From Orobanche coerulescens (Eukaryota; Streptophyta; Magnoliopsida; Lamiales; Orobanchaceae), in assembly GCA_033398695.1 (NCBI GenBank), contig CM065801.1, positions 54,260,358 through 54,324,357 on the forward strand: a stretch of DNA of 64,000 nucleotides, given 5' to 3'. Positions within the stretch are counted from its first letter, which is position 1; the number at the start of each line of letters is the position of its first letter. The position numbers and the translations under genes were made by a program. The notes beneath the pieces were generated by a model. It did not search any database. It was not told the DNA's origin and worked only from the letters and a program-made list of their open reading frames with translations. Shown in pieces: positions 9,514 through 20,317 of this stretch.

Positions 9514-10060
9514 CTATGAGTCGGGTAGAAGCTTCCCATCCAATTTTCTTACAAATTGGCAAACAAGGTCTTTTAACGTCAGATTCCCAAGACGTTGTTC
9601 ATATTCTGGTTTGAATTTATTCCACAAACATCGAATCCCGTAATGTATGAGTCCACTAGGATACGTGTCAAGAGAAATTTCGATATCATCTAAATTCTCC
9701 TTTTTCAGACCATCCTTGATGAACTGAATTTTATCTTCTCTGTTTGTGGAAGGAATTCCTAAAGATCGGCATCTTGAATCATAGTTCCACCTAGCACATT
9801 TGTAGCAAATGGCAATTTTCTTTGCTCATCGTTTCTTGGCATATGAACTTTTTCCAATCCCTGGTAAAAATCTTGTTGGTGTTTCCGTGAATTCACCCGC
9901 TATTCTCACTTTGGCTTCAATAATGAATCGAATATCAAAAGGTATGCCGTTATTCATAAGCAACCTCGTCCTTTCAAGTCTGGCTTGGTAAAGTTTCAAA
10001 ATAATTTTTTTTACTAAGAAAGGGAAATCTTTTTTCAAATGTTTTCAAAGTTTGTTCCAT
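9514..10060 (-). pseudogene. Broken ORF resembling betaflexivirus nucleic-acid-binding (cysteine-rich) protein
   Basis: The frame from the 10038 region to a TAG at 9516-9514 is open except for one internal TGA (9828-9826). A candidate ATG at 10060-10058 is in another frame, separated by a six-base A run (10035-10030 on the minus strand). Just before the TGA is a basic stretch (SSYAKKR). Just after it is a cysteine cluster of form C-x2-C-x8-C, then a segment rich in K, E and D. A basic stretch followed by a cysteine cluster is the layout of the small 3'-encoded nucleic-acid-binding proteins of carla- and vitiviruses. The match is recognition by layout; the fourth zinc ligand is not evident and the C-terminal part is longer than usual. 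It ends 233 bp before the LOG-like ORF, same strand, 118 bp after the integrase stop. Confidence 0.45.
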
Positions 10061-10177
10061 AATTAAAAATAAGAAAAATATCTACACTATCAGTTGTTGT
10101 GGGAAACTGAAAAATCCGACTTTACTAGCCATGGAGTACCGTTATCCGCCACTTGACTGGACAAACACAATGGAGTA

Positions 10178-11370
10178 TTAATCCACAATATTGGGGTCCT
10201 TAAGAAGAATCTCTTTTACCTCAAAATATTTTAATTCCAAATATGGTTTTAACCTTTGACCATTTACTTTGAAAATATTACCATTTTTTGGATTTTCAAT
10301 TTCTACAGCTCCGTGAGGATAGACCGTATGGATAATAAATGGACCAAACCATCGTGAACGCAACTTGCCTGGAAATAATAACAAACGAGAGTTAAAAAGA
10401 AGGACTTTTTGACCAGGAGAAAAAGTTTTTCTCAAAATGTGTTTATCATGAAAAAAATTTTATTTTGTCCTTATATTTCCTTGCACAATCGTAAGCATCA
10501 TTTCTGATTTCTTCCAATTCATTTAGTTGAAGTTTCCTATGAATTCCAGCCATGTCTAATGAAAAATTTAATCGTTTTATGGCCCAGTATGCTCTATGTT
10601 CCAATTCAACAGGCAAATGCATGGTTTTCCAAAGACAAGCCTAAATGGAGACATTCCGATGGGAGTTTTAAAAGCAGTACGGTAAGCCCACAATGCATCA
10701 TTCAATCGCAAAGACCAATCTTTCCTTGTAGGATTAACAGTTTTTTCAAGAATATGTTTGATTTCTCTGTTTGAAATTTCAACTTGTCCACTTGTTTGAG
10801 GGTGATAAGGAGTAGCAACTTTATGTGTAACACCATATTTTTTAAATAAATGATTCAAAAATTGGTTACAAAAATGTTTTCCTCCATCACTTATAATTGC
10901 TCGTGGTGTTCCAAATCTGGAAAAATATTTTCTTTCAAAAATTTTACCACGATTTTGTGGTCATTTGTTTTGCAAGCAATTTCTTCTACCCATTTTGAAA
11001 CATAATCGACGGCCACAAGGATGTAAAGATTGCCAAAAGAAATTGGAAAAGGTCCCATAAAATCTATGCCCCAAACATCAAATATTTGAATAATTAAAAT
11101 TGGGTTTAAAGGCATCATATTTCGTTTAGAAATTCGACCTAATCTTTGACATCTATCACATGTGCTGCAATATGAATGTGTGTCTTTGAAAAGTGTTGGC
11201 CAATAAAAACCACATTGCAGAATTTTAGCAGTTGTTTTCTTTGAACTAAAATGACCTCCACATGCATGATCATGACAAAAGAAAATGATATTTTGTTCAT
11301 GTTCTGGTACACATCTCCTAATGATGAATTTTTTTACTTCATTTAAAAATTTTGTTTTATCCTGATTATT
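10178..11370 (-). pseudogene. Element A integrase, frameshifted
   Basis: Pieces in order on the minus strand: zinc-binding segment (about 11310-11140, several frames); catalytic core start [13 protein letters not shown] (within 11118-10891); core end with [19 protein letters not shown] and the glutamate region (10858-10577); C-terminal GPY/F module [19 protein letters not shown] (10435-10178), ending NIVD and a stop. Integrase would insert the element cDNA in the nucleus. At least three frameshifts or stops separate the pieces, and the second catalytic aspartate region near 10900-10870 is broken. It is not functional as read. Confidence 0.8.
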
Positions 11371-11799
11371 TCAATGAGATGGCATGTTATCAGTAACAAG
11401 GTAATTGACAATGTCGGCATACCAAGGTATTTGAGAAACAGACATGAGTTGTTCATCAGGGAAAGTTTCATTAATGGGAGGTTCTTTATCAGTAAAATTC
11501 ACGATTAGCCTAGACAAATGATCAGCAACAACATTTTTAGCACCTTTTTTATCTCGAATTTCTAAGTCAAACTCTTGTAACAATAGAATCCAACGGATCA
11601 AGCGAGGTTTAGCATCTTTCTTAGAAAGAAGATATTTTAATGCAGCATGATCGGAGTAAATTATGACTTTTGAACCAATCAAGTAAGGTCGAAATTTGTC
11701 TAAGGCAAAAACGACTGCAAGCAATTCTTTTTCAGTTGTAGAATAATTTAATTGGGCATCATTTAGAGTTCTACTTGCATAATATATTACAGTTGGCAA
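11371..11799 (-). pseudogene. Element A RNase H domain
   Basis: A 142-codon frame holds [35 protein letters not shown], then [12 protein letters not shown] and [10 protein letters not shown], the order of the gypsy RNase H. It would degrade the RNA strand during reverse transcription. It follows the RT piece after a stop and is separated from integrase by another, so the polyprotein cannot be made whole. Confidence 0.8.
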
Positions 11800-11805
11800 T
11801 TTATT

Positions 11806-12843
11806 TTATCTTTGACCCAATACTACACCGACGGCATAGTCGGATGCATCACACATTATTTCAAAAGGAAGATTCCAGTTTGGAGATTTGATGATAGGTG
11901 CAGAGCTCAACGTAGATTTGAGTGTCTTAAAAGCTTTTAGACAATGATCATCAAATACGAAAGGTGTGTCTTTTGAAAGTAAGTTACATAATGGCCTTGA
12001 GATTTTGCTAAAATCTTTGATGAATCGACGGTAAAAGCCAGCATGGCCTAAGAATGACCGAATTTCTTTAATCGTTCGTGGGGGTGGAAGACTGGATATT
12101 AAATCAACTTTAGATTTGTCCACCTCAATTCCTTTTTCAGAAATCACATGTCCTAAGACAATTCCTTTTTTAACCATAAAATGTCATTTTTCCCAGTTTA
12201 GGACAAAATTCTTCTCCTTACACCTAACCAACACTTGGGTTAAGTGGTGTAAACATTCATCAAAGCTAGACCCGAATACAGAAAAATCATCCATAAAAAT
12301 TTCCAAAAACCACTCAACCATGTCAGAGAAAATGCTCATCATACACCGCTGAAAAGTAGCAGGTGCATTGCACAAACCAAATGGCATTCTTCGGTAAGCA
12401 AAAGTGCCGGAAGGACAGGTAAAAGTGATTTTTTCTTGATCTTCAGGAGCAATGGGAATTTGGTTATAGCCGGAATATCCATCAAGAAAACAATAATAAG
12501 CATGACCGGCTAACCTTTATAGCATTTGATCAATAAAAGGAAGTGCAAAGTGATCTTCTCTTGTAACAGAGTTCAATTTTCTCTAATGAATACAGACTCT
12601 CCATCCAGTTTGAATTCTGGTTGGAACAAGTTCATTTTCTTCATTCGTGATTACAGTTATGCCAGATTTCTTTGGAACTATATGAACAGGACTAACCCAA
12701 GAGCTGTCAGAAATAGGGTAGATGATCCCTACATCAAAGAGTTTGATTATTTCAGCTCTTACAACTTCTTTCAAATTAGGATTTAGTCTTCTTTGAAATT
12801 CTCGGGAAGTTTTCGTATTTTCTTTAAGGTGAATTCGATGCAT
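11806..12843 (-). pseudogene. Element A reverse transcriptase, frameshifted
   Basis: Three pieces: 12843-12583 with RRLNPNLKEVVRAEI and GITVITNEENELVPTRIQTGWRVCI (finger part); 12387-12184 with MPFGLCNAPATFQRCM and the catalytic FMDDFSVFG; 12177-11806 with IVLGHVISEKGIEVD, FLGHAGFYRRFIKDFSKIS and FEIMCDASDYAVGVVLGQR. This is the Athila-type RT order. The stretch 12583-12388 between the first two pieces encodes RT sequence in shifted frames. It is inactive as read. Confidence 0.8.
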
Positions 12844-12882
12844 GCATATAGAAGGACTAATACCTTTAATATCGGAGATGGT

Positions 12883-14398
12883 CTAGCCTATTGCTTCTTT
12901 ATGTTCTTTAAGGACATTGATTAATTTATCTTCTCGTTCTTCATCTAAATCAGATGCTATGATGACAGGCAGTTTTTCTAATGGTCCTAAAAATGCATAT
13001 TTTAGATATTCAGGTAATGGATTGAGCTCTATCTTTGAATCCTCAATAGGTACTTCTTTATTCATTTGACTCTCAAGTGGTTCAGTTTTAACTTTCCATT
13101 TATCATTATCCAATAATGGTGTAGACTTTAGTAAAGAATTTACTTCATTAATTGAACTGTCGATGTCAAAATCTGAGCCAAAATGAGCAAGACGGCATTC
13201 AAAAAGATCATCATCGTCCATTTTTGGAAAGAAATAAGGACTCATACTCTCTATCATATTTACCTCACAGACATCATCATAATCATCATGTTGTTGACAA
13301 ATATTAAACATATTTAGTTCAACAGTGATATTTCCAAAAGAAAATTTTATGATGCCATTTCTACAGTTAATTAATGCATTTGAAGTAGCTAAAAATGGCC
13401 TTCCTAAAATGACAGGGATTTGATCTTTGGTATTCTCAACAGGTTCAGTGTCTATGACTATAAAATCAACAGGAAAGTAGAATTTATCTACTTGAATCAG
13501 AACATCATCTACGATTTCTAGAGGTATTTTTATAGATCTATCAGCTAGTTGAATAGGGTTGTAAACGAATCGAATCAAAGCGAATACCAATGTATTCGAT
13601 TCGTATTGGTGAAACTATTCGAACTATTCGATTCGATTCGATTTTTATTCAAATATTAAAAGTTGATTCGAGTTCGATTCGATATGGATATTCGAATTAT
13701 TCGATTCGATTCGAGATTCGATTTTTTTTAGGATATAATGGAAGATTCAAAATTTTAGCATAAAAAAATTAAAGTAAAACCTAAAAATAATATATAAACA
13801 TTTATATATATATATCATTTTCTTTTTGATTATATGTATATATAATATATTAAATATATTTATAATTGCTTCGAATTGAATATTCGTTAACAAAACGAAT
13901 CGAATACCATCAGATTTATATTCGGATTCGTTATGTCAACGAATATAAAGTAGAATTCGAATTCGAATTCGAATTCGAAAAAAACGAATACGAATTGGGC
14001 TAAACGAATTCGAATCACGAATCGAATCAAAAAAATTCGATTTGTTTACAACACTATAGTTGAAATATCACAGATGTTGGTTTTAGCTCCCCTAATCCAT
14101 GTTGTGTATAAACAGAATATGGTAATAAATTCACACTGGCTCCTAAATCAAGCAAGGCTCGTTTAATGATGTGATCTCCAATGACACAAGATATTGTAGG
14201 ACTACCAGGATCTTTATACTTAACAGGAGTTTTACTTTGGATTATTAAGCTAACATGTTCAGCTAAAAATGCCTTTCTTGGAATATTTGTTCTTCTTTTT
14301 ACAGTGTAAAGATCTTTCAAGAACTTAGAATAAGCAGGCACTTGTTTAATAGCATCAAGGAATGGAATATTTATTCGAACTTGTTTAAATATTTCCAT
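12883..14398 (-). pseudogene. Element A protease and protease-RT linker, split by MITE
   Basis: The upstream part (14398-14057) ends with ALLDLGASVNLLPYSVY, a retropepsin active site where the usual DxGA reads DLGA. The downstream part (13553-12883) holds VDKFYFPVDFIVIDTEP and PVILGRPFLATSNALI, the second half of the protease, then an acidic linker with DDYDDV and the LKEHKEAIG start of RT. The MITE at 13554-14056 separates the halves, so no complete protease can be made. Otherwise the frame is unusually well kept over 235 codons. Confidence 0.8.
13554..14056. mobile_element. hAT-type MITE in element A protease
   Basis: This 503 bp non-coding insert has terminal inverted repeats: tagggttgtaaacgaatcga at the left, and tagtgttgtaaacaaatcga when the right end is read on the other strand. 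It is flanked by a perfect 8 bp target-site duplication tagttgaa (13546-13553 and 14057-14064), the length made by hAT transposases. The inside is AT-rich and full of short gattcgaattcg-type palindromes, so each end can fold on itself. It encodes no protein and would need a transposase from elsewhere. Confidence 0.9.
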
Positions 14399-15353
14399 TA
14401 TATCTTTGTATTGCGCACTTTTATCTTTTGGAATAAGTCTTTCAGGAAATGGAGCTTTTGGAACGTAAGACTTTTCTTTTTCTTTAGAATCTTTTGATTT
14501 TGAAACTTGTGGTTCATTTGATTTTTCTTAGGATCATAGTCGCTTTTGTATTCCTTTTCCGCTTCTAAGGGTAGTTATGGTGAACTGCGTTAGAAGAGTT
14601 TACTTCATATTGTCCTTTAGGATTAGGGATGGACTGACTCGGAAATTTTCCCTTTTCTCTTTCAGCTAAAGTTGTTGCAAGTTGACCAATTTATGTTTCA
14701 AGCTTAGAAATAGCCTGTGAGTTTGATTGTACAGCTTGCTGAGTTGATTGGAACATTTGTTGAGTAGATTGCATGAATTGTTGCATCGTATCTTCCAAAG
14801 ATGGTTTCTTTGGCACTATAGAAGGATACTGATAAGTATTTGGAGGATATTGATTAGGACGGACATTTTGTTGATTTGACATATTCATTTGATGTCCTCC
14901 TTGATTCATTGGAGGCATATTTTGCTTCCAGGAAAAATTTGGATGATTCCTCCAATTTGGATTATAAGTTGGAGCAAATGGATTGTCCGAAGATTTTCCA
15001 TATGAATGTAACACATTGACTTCTTCATTAAAAATTTCTTGATTTTGTGGACCAGAGGGACAAGATTGAGATGAATGAAATGATTCCGCACATGAAATGA
15101 AAAATTCATGTTTTGAGTTTGACGAGAGGATGGATTGCTTCAAGACTAACGCATCCAATTTTCGTACTAAATCATCTATAGTAGATTTTATTTCAAAATC
15201 TTGTTTAACATCGTAAATTCCACCTTTTTTTGGGGTCATATGCATCGATTTGGCTCTAGAGTCGAGTGAATGCCATTGTGGTGAATTAATTGACAAATTT
15301 TCTAGTGCATTCCAAGCTTCGTCTCCAATAAAGTGAAGAAATTTTCCACCATG
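14399..15353 (-). pseudogene. Element A gag, C-terminal part
   Basis: The frame 15353-14691 encodes a gag segment with FIGDEAWNALENLS, the Athila-group YNPNWRNHPNFSWK, then glutamine-, asparagine- and methionine-rich sequence and repeated MQQFMQSTQQMFQSTQQ, which suggests coiled structure. Gag forms the particle that packages element RNA. The part 14690-14399 that leads to the protease is degraded by stops. At 15354-15358 the coding sequence is interrupted by element N and continues at 20318. Confidence 0.8.
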
Positions 15354-15358
15354 CATTG

Positions 15359-16625
15359 TGTTAGGCGTATTTTTATGCGCTTTTATATCATTATTTTATA
15401 TCCATCTTGAGCCTAAATCAGCATAAATGAGCTTTTAATGCATTATTTTTATATGTTTTGCAGGAAATCGGAAGCCAAAACGATGAAAAACGGCTAAAAT
15501 AAGAATGTTTTGAACATGAAGACACACCAAGCCGAATCGCAGACACGAAGACAACCAATAACGAAAGCAGACATCAGATCTTGTGTGCCAGACACATTAA
15601 GTGAGCCGCGGCACAAAAAGCGCAAAAAGACGCTGTAAATATGCTGAATTTGATAGTGGGCCGCGGATGCATCAGCTTTTGGGCCGCAAGGTTTTTTTTT
15701 TCTTTGTGGTGCTGAGTGGAGCACAAAAAAAAGGTGTTGGAGGAATTTATTTCCTGGAGAGAAAACTACTCGGGGTAATTGAAAAAGGAAAAAAAAACTA
15801 TAAAAGGATATAAAAGGCACATGAGAGAAGAGATTTGGGGAGAACCGAGGCAGGAGTTGGGCGGCGGAAGGAATAAAGGAGAACAGAAGGTGTAGATTTC
15901 TGACGACAAGCACTACCTGATCTCTACGGTTTTCTGCATCTTAGTTTTAGATTTATTTGAGAGGATTTTGATTGTAGCCAATTTACGACGGTTTGATTAT
16001 TTATTATTATTTCGATTTACTCGTTATTCTATCAATTGGATTCTTCTTACGATTCTTAATGCTTTTTAATCGTCTCTAATGAGTTAATTTGTTTTGAATG
16101 TCTTTATGAATTCGGGAGATGAAATTTAGGCATAGTTCTTGTTAGACGAATCATAATTTTCGTGAGATAGGGATATACTCATGCGAATTGTGAAGCCTGT
16201 TAGTGTGGGAATTCTTGAACTGTTTTAGCTATTAATTATCTGATTCGAATAGGGATATATCGAGTTAGTAATTCGTAGTATTTTCTATCGACCTTGGGAA
16301 AGGCTTTAGAATAATTTAGGAATTCCTGGCTTACAATCAATTGAATAACAGTGAATTGAATCGAATAAATATCATTCCCGATTGTTTGAGGTGAAAATCA
16401 TAATCCTACCCCTTATTATTATTATTATTATTAGTACCATTATTTACTTTCTGCAATTAGTTTAGATATAAATTCTATTTAATTGTTTTTCAAATAAAAT
16501 TGTGAGTTGACTATATTTTGGTACTTAGTGAAATCAGTCCTCGAGAGAACGATACTTTACTTATCACTTTATTACTTGTTGACACCGTGCACTTGCGGCA
16601 TATTGTGAGGGATTTTCCCACAACA
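15359..16625 (+). repeat. Element N 5' LTR
   Basis: A 1267 bp repeat with TG...CA ends, matching 19029-20317 over nearly all its length. Differences cluster near the start (about 15470-15560) and around 16080. It includes a ttattatta run near 16420. The ctataaaagg box at 15798-15807 is a candidate TATA element. A long minus-strand reading frame across it is repeated in the other LTR and is not a gene. Confidence 0.85.
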
Positions 16626-16631
16626 AGTTTT

Positions 16632-16648
16632 TGGCGCCGTTGCCGGGG
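16632..16648 (+). other. Element N primer binding site (tRNA-Asp type)
   Basis: tggcgccgttgccgggg begins six bases after the LTR end and is the complement of the 3' end of a plant Asp-tRNA, the primer typical of Athila elements. Confidence 0.85.
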
Positions 16649-16736
16649 ACTGATTTTTCGCTAATATCAATACCAAGCGACTCTAATTTTAATTTGAAGT
16701 TTCTTCTTTAGTTTCTATATTTTTATTGTTTTCATT

Positions 16737-17474
16737 ATGTTTTTCTATGAGTATCGTGACCCTTGGCTTTTCATAAATCCCAATGTTCTTAATAATTCGC
16801 CAAATAGGGCCAGTCAGCCCCCTCCCCCAAAACAAAAGACCATGCTTGAACAATGTGTAGACGTTCTTAAAAATCCTGATAGTAGCCTTTTTGAGCTAGC
16901 ATGTGCATATCGTGGTCTTGAAGTTCACTATGGTTATTTTCCTGCTCATTTATTTAGTAGTGAAGTTGAGGGGGAGGTCGAGAAGAACGACATGTTGAGT
17001 TTTAGGGTCAATCCCTCAGCACCCAATGAATTCATAAAGTGTGATGAGCCTAGAGAAGAAGTTATCATTGATGATGTTTCCAAAGAAATTCCATTAAATT
17101 GTCATCAAACTTCGACTAATAAGGTGAATACTTTTGTGCCAAAAATTTTATTAACGGTGCCACGCATAATTTTTCCTAAATCCATAATGGGAGAGATTGA
17201 CCCCATTACTCATGATTTTGTTGAGGCTGATTCTTCGAGTTCTAATGAGGTTGTGCATGATAATTCTTTATTATTTGCCCATTCGAACTCTGCTTATTTT
17301 TTCATGCCTTATCATTATTATATCCTTTCATCATTTTTTGGTTGTCCGCATAATTATTCTTACTGGTTATTTTTGGCAACCGGGCATGAGCCAAAGCCTC
17401 CCCTATGGAATAAGAGGCTTATAGATTGCAAGAAGGGGGCATTTGGCAATCTCCCAAGAAAAAAGCCACGTTAG
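16737..17474 (+). CDS. Element N orphan ORF, unrecognised 245-residue protein
   Basis: The frame starts at an ATG 89 bp after the primer binding site and is intact for 245 codons. I do not recognise a gag, protease, RT or envelope domain. Visible features are an N-terminal aromatic stretch (MFFYEYRDPWLFINPN), a proline run (QPPPPKQ) near residue 30, an acidic middle, a strongly hydrophobic aromatic segment about residues 185-218 (FFMPYHYYILSSFFG onward) that could be membrane-associated, and a basic end (LPRKKPR) that could be a nuclear localisation signal. Its position matches a gag ORF. An intact frame in an element without pol hints at selection or recent insertion. Confidence 0.6.
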   Translation: MFFYEYRDPWLFINPNVLNNSPNRASQPPPPKQKTMLEQCVDVLKNPDSSLFELACAYRGLEVHYGYFPAHLFSSEVEGEVEKNDMLSFRVNPSAPNEFIKCDEPREEVIIDDVSKEIPLNCHQTSTNKVNTFVPKILLTVPRIIFPKSIMGEIDPITHDFVEADSSSSNEVVHDNSLLFAHSNSAYFFMPYHYYILSSFFGCPHNYSYWLFLATGHEPKPPLWNKRLIDCKKGAFGNLPRKKPR

Positions 17475-19028
17475 ATTTTTTTTTGCCACGTCGTGCTCAA
17501 GACGTAAAATAGAGCGCTGGATGGGAGGCAACCCATCATTTTTACTTGCTTTCTAGTTAGTTGTTTTTATTTGATTTTTCGTTAGTAATTTATTTTTCTT
17601 TGTTTTGTTATTTCATTTGGATTCGTGTATTCTTGTTGGCCCTTATTTCTCTGATATTTCTTTATAACCCTATGAGTTATTATTCTTCATATTCTAGTCT
17701 TTCTTGATTTAATGTCTATTGTTATTTCATGACTAGAGACTAAGTTTGGGGGTCCCTCGTGATGTTGGGCGTTATTTGAAGTATGGATTGACCGACGTTT
17801 CCACTCAGACATGTGCGGGTGTTCAAGAAGACATTTGGAATAAGTTTCACTTTTTCTTATCTCTTTTATTTTCACATGAGTTTTATTATTGATAATGTTA
17901 TGTGTAGTGGACTTTATTTTGCATGTTGTTGATGGTTTTTGCAAGCTTGAATTTTTCGTGAATTTTTCGTGCTTCCATGTGGAAAACTGATGTTACGATA
18001 CTGATTTCTCTTTGAAGAAACAGTTGACTTTTGGTCGAGTTGCAGTCAGAGATATCTGTTTCTGTTGAGTATTCAATTAAGTCCGAAATTTTATCGTTTT
18101 TGTAGAAATTTTAGCGGATAAGAGAGGAGACATACGTGTTTTCAAATCACCGTTTATACGTTTGGTTAAACTTTTCGCGTAGCTAATCGTCCAGTAATAT
18201 GAGTCTTGTTGGCACTTGGATTGAGTTTAGAGTCGGACAGTTTTTCCCAAGTAAAAGTCGAGATATTATTTGTTCTATGATGGGAAGTCTAGTAACCGGG
18301 GGTATTCGCGTGATCCGTTGTTTACTCTCGCGTAAAACGACGACCCTGAATAGATTAATAATTTAGAAATATCGCATTACCCATGATGGGAAGCCTAGTA
18401 ACCGGGGGTATTCACGTGACCCGTTGTCTACTCTCGCGTAAAACGGCAACCTTGACATGCGGGAAGTGCTATTCGAGTTTTTTCTCCGCTGTAGAGGGGG
18501 ACTTAGTAACTAGAAGCATCCATGTGCCCCATGATTGTCTTTTACGTCAAACGGTTCCCCGATACATGAGAATGGAAATCCACCCTAGGATCATCCCGAT
18601 GAAATATCCCGAGAACCGAAACCTAGTGGTTAACTCGAATCATATTATTGATCATACATAAGGGAATGTTGTCCTAGGCGTAATTTTGATAATGAAACTC
18701 TTGAATTTTGCCACTAGACTGTGGGACTAGGCGAATTGGCTTGTTTAATCTAACCCTTCATATTGACGGTCGGTTAAATTCACGATTGTTAATCTTTGAG
18801 CTTGATTTTCTTCATGAACGATTGATTAGGACTGGAATTGGTTACTTAGTGGAATCAGTGTCCGGGACGTGACTCACTATTACGATACTTGTATTATTCT
18901 TTGAGATTTTCAGGGTAGTATTGATTAAGTTGAGCACTATGGATTTGCATGATTATTCACGATACATTTTGTTTAAAATTGAAAATTGTTTGCTTGAGGA
19001 CAAGCAAAGGCTCAAGTTTGGGGGTATT
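17475..19028 (+). other. Element N 3' noncoding region with PPT
   Basis: No pol gene is present. Downstream of the ORF come the Athila-type motif tgggaggcaaccca (17522-17535), a first aagtttgggggtcc (17745-17758), a tandem repeat (18277-18575), and the terminal polypurine tract aagtttgggggtatt (19014-19028) directly before the 3' LTR. One 92-codon frame over the tandem repeat (18383-18661) has no known motif and I do not call it. Confidence 0.7.
18277..18575 (+). repeat. About 103 bp tandem repeat in element N
   Basis: The block atgatgggaagtctagtaac followed by cgggggtattcgcgtgatcc and ctctcgcgtaaaacg occurs at about 18277 and again at about 18382 with few changes. A third, weaker copy starts near 18488 (gggacttagtaactagaagc). 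The units have CpG-rich cores. Confidence 0.7.
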
Positions 19029-20317
19029 TGTTAGGCGTATTTTTATGTGCTTTTATATCATTATTTTATATCCATCTTGAGCCTAAATCAAAGATAAATG
19101 AGCTTTTAACGCATTATTTTTATATGTTTTGGAAAATCGAGTCCTGCCCAAAACGATTTAAAAATTGAAAAAAAGTAGCAATGATTTAGCAAAGACACAC
19201 TGCCGAACCGCGCAGACACGGCAGATAACCAAATAACGAAAGCAGACATCAGATCTTGTGTCTTGCACACATTAAGCGAGCCGCGGCACAAAAAGCGCAA
19301 AAAGACGCTCTAAATATGCTGAATTTGATAGTGGGCCGCGGATGCATCAGCTTTTGGGCCGCAAGGTTTTTTTTTTCTTTGTGGTGCTGAGTGGAGCACA
19401 AAAAAAAAGGTGTTGGAGGAATTTATTTCCTAGAGAGAAAACTACTGGGGGTAATTGAAAAAGGAAAAAAAAACTATAAAAGGATATAAAAGGCACATGA
19501 GAGAAGAGATTTGGGGAGAACCGAGGCAGGAGTTGGGCGGCGGAAGGAATAAAGGAGAACAGAAGGTGTAGATTTTTGGGGGACGACAAGACCACGGATC
19601 CCTACGGTTTTTCTGCATCTTAGTTTTTAGATTTATTTGAGTAGGATTTTGATTGTAGCCAATTTCATGACGGTTTGATTATTTATTATTATTTCGATTT
19701 TTACTCGTTATTCTATTGAATTGGATTCTTCTTACTGTTCTTAATGCTTTTTAATTGTCTGGCCAACAGTTAATTTGTTTTGAATGTCTTTATGAATTCG
19801 GGAGATGAAATTTAGGCATAGTTCTTGTTAGACGAATCATAATTTTCGTGAGATAGGGATATACTCATGCGAATTGTGAAGCCTGTTAGTGTGGGAATTC
19901 TTGAACTGTTTTAGCTATTAATTATCTGATTCGAATAGGGATATATCGATTTAGTAATTCGTAGTATTTTCTATCGACCTTGGGAAAGGCTTTAGAATAA
20001 TTTAGGAATTCCTGGCTTACAATCAATTGAATAACAGTGAATTGAATCGAATAAATATCATTCCCGATTGTTTGAGGTGAAAATCATAATCCTACACCTT
20101 ATTATTATTATTATTATTATTACTAGTACCATTATTTACTTTCTGCAATTAGTTTAGATATAAACTCTATTTAATTGTTCTTCAAATAAAATTGTGAGTT
20201 GACTATATTTTGGTACTTAGTGAAATCAGTCCTCGAGAGAACGATACTTTACTTATCACTTTATTACTTGTTGACACCGTGCACTTGCGGCATATTGTGA
20301 GGGATTTTCCCACAACA
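19029..20317 (+). repeat. Element N 3' LTR
   Basis: A 1289 bp repeat beginning directly after the polypurine tract and ending cccacaaca before the cattg duplication. It is nearly identical to the 5' LTR apart from clustered differences and a longer ttattatta run near 20100. Confidence 0.85.

Larger units (their letters stand above)
15359..20317 (+). mobile_element. Element N: complete small LTR retrotransposon, Athila-related, non-autonomous
   Basis: Two long LTRs (15359-16625 and 19029-20317), both starting tgttaggcgta and ending cccacaaca, flank a 2.4 kb internal region with a tRNA-Asp-type primer binding site and a polypurine tract. The target-site duplication cattg is perfect (15354-15358 and 20318-20322). 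It sits on the plus strand in the gag gene of A. It has one unrecognised ORF and no pol. The conserved gggaggcaaccca and aagtttgggggt motifs link it to Athila-type elements, which would have to supply the enzymes. Confidence 0.9.

Noticed and set aside
13558..14052. MITE boundaries at gttgtaaac ... gtttacaac
   Set aside because: These ends leave no target duplication. Moving out to tagggttgtaaac ... gtttacaacacta gives a perfect 8 bp duplication, so I used 13554-14056.
15494..15913. A 139-codon minus-strand frame, present again at 19347-19595
   Set aside because: It lies in both LTRs of element N, antisense, and is explained by LTR identity; composition is phenylalanine- and serine-rich with no domain.
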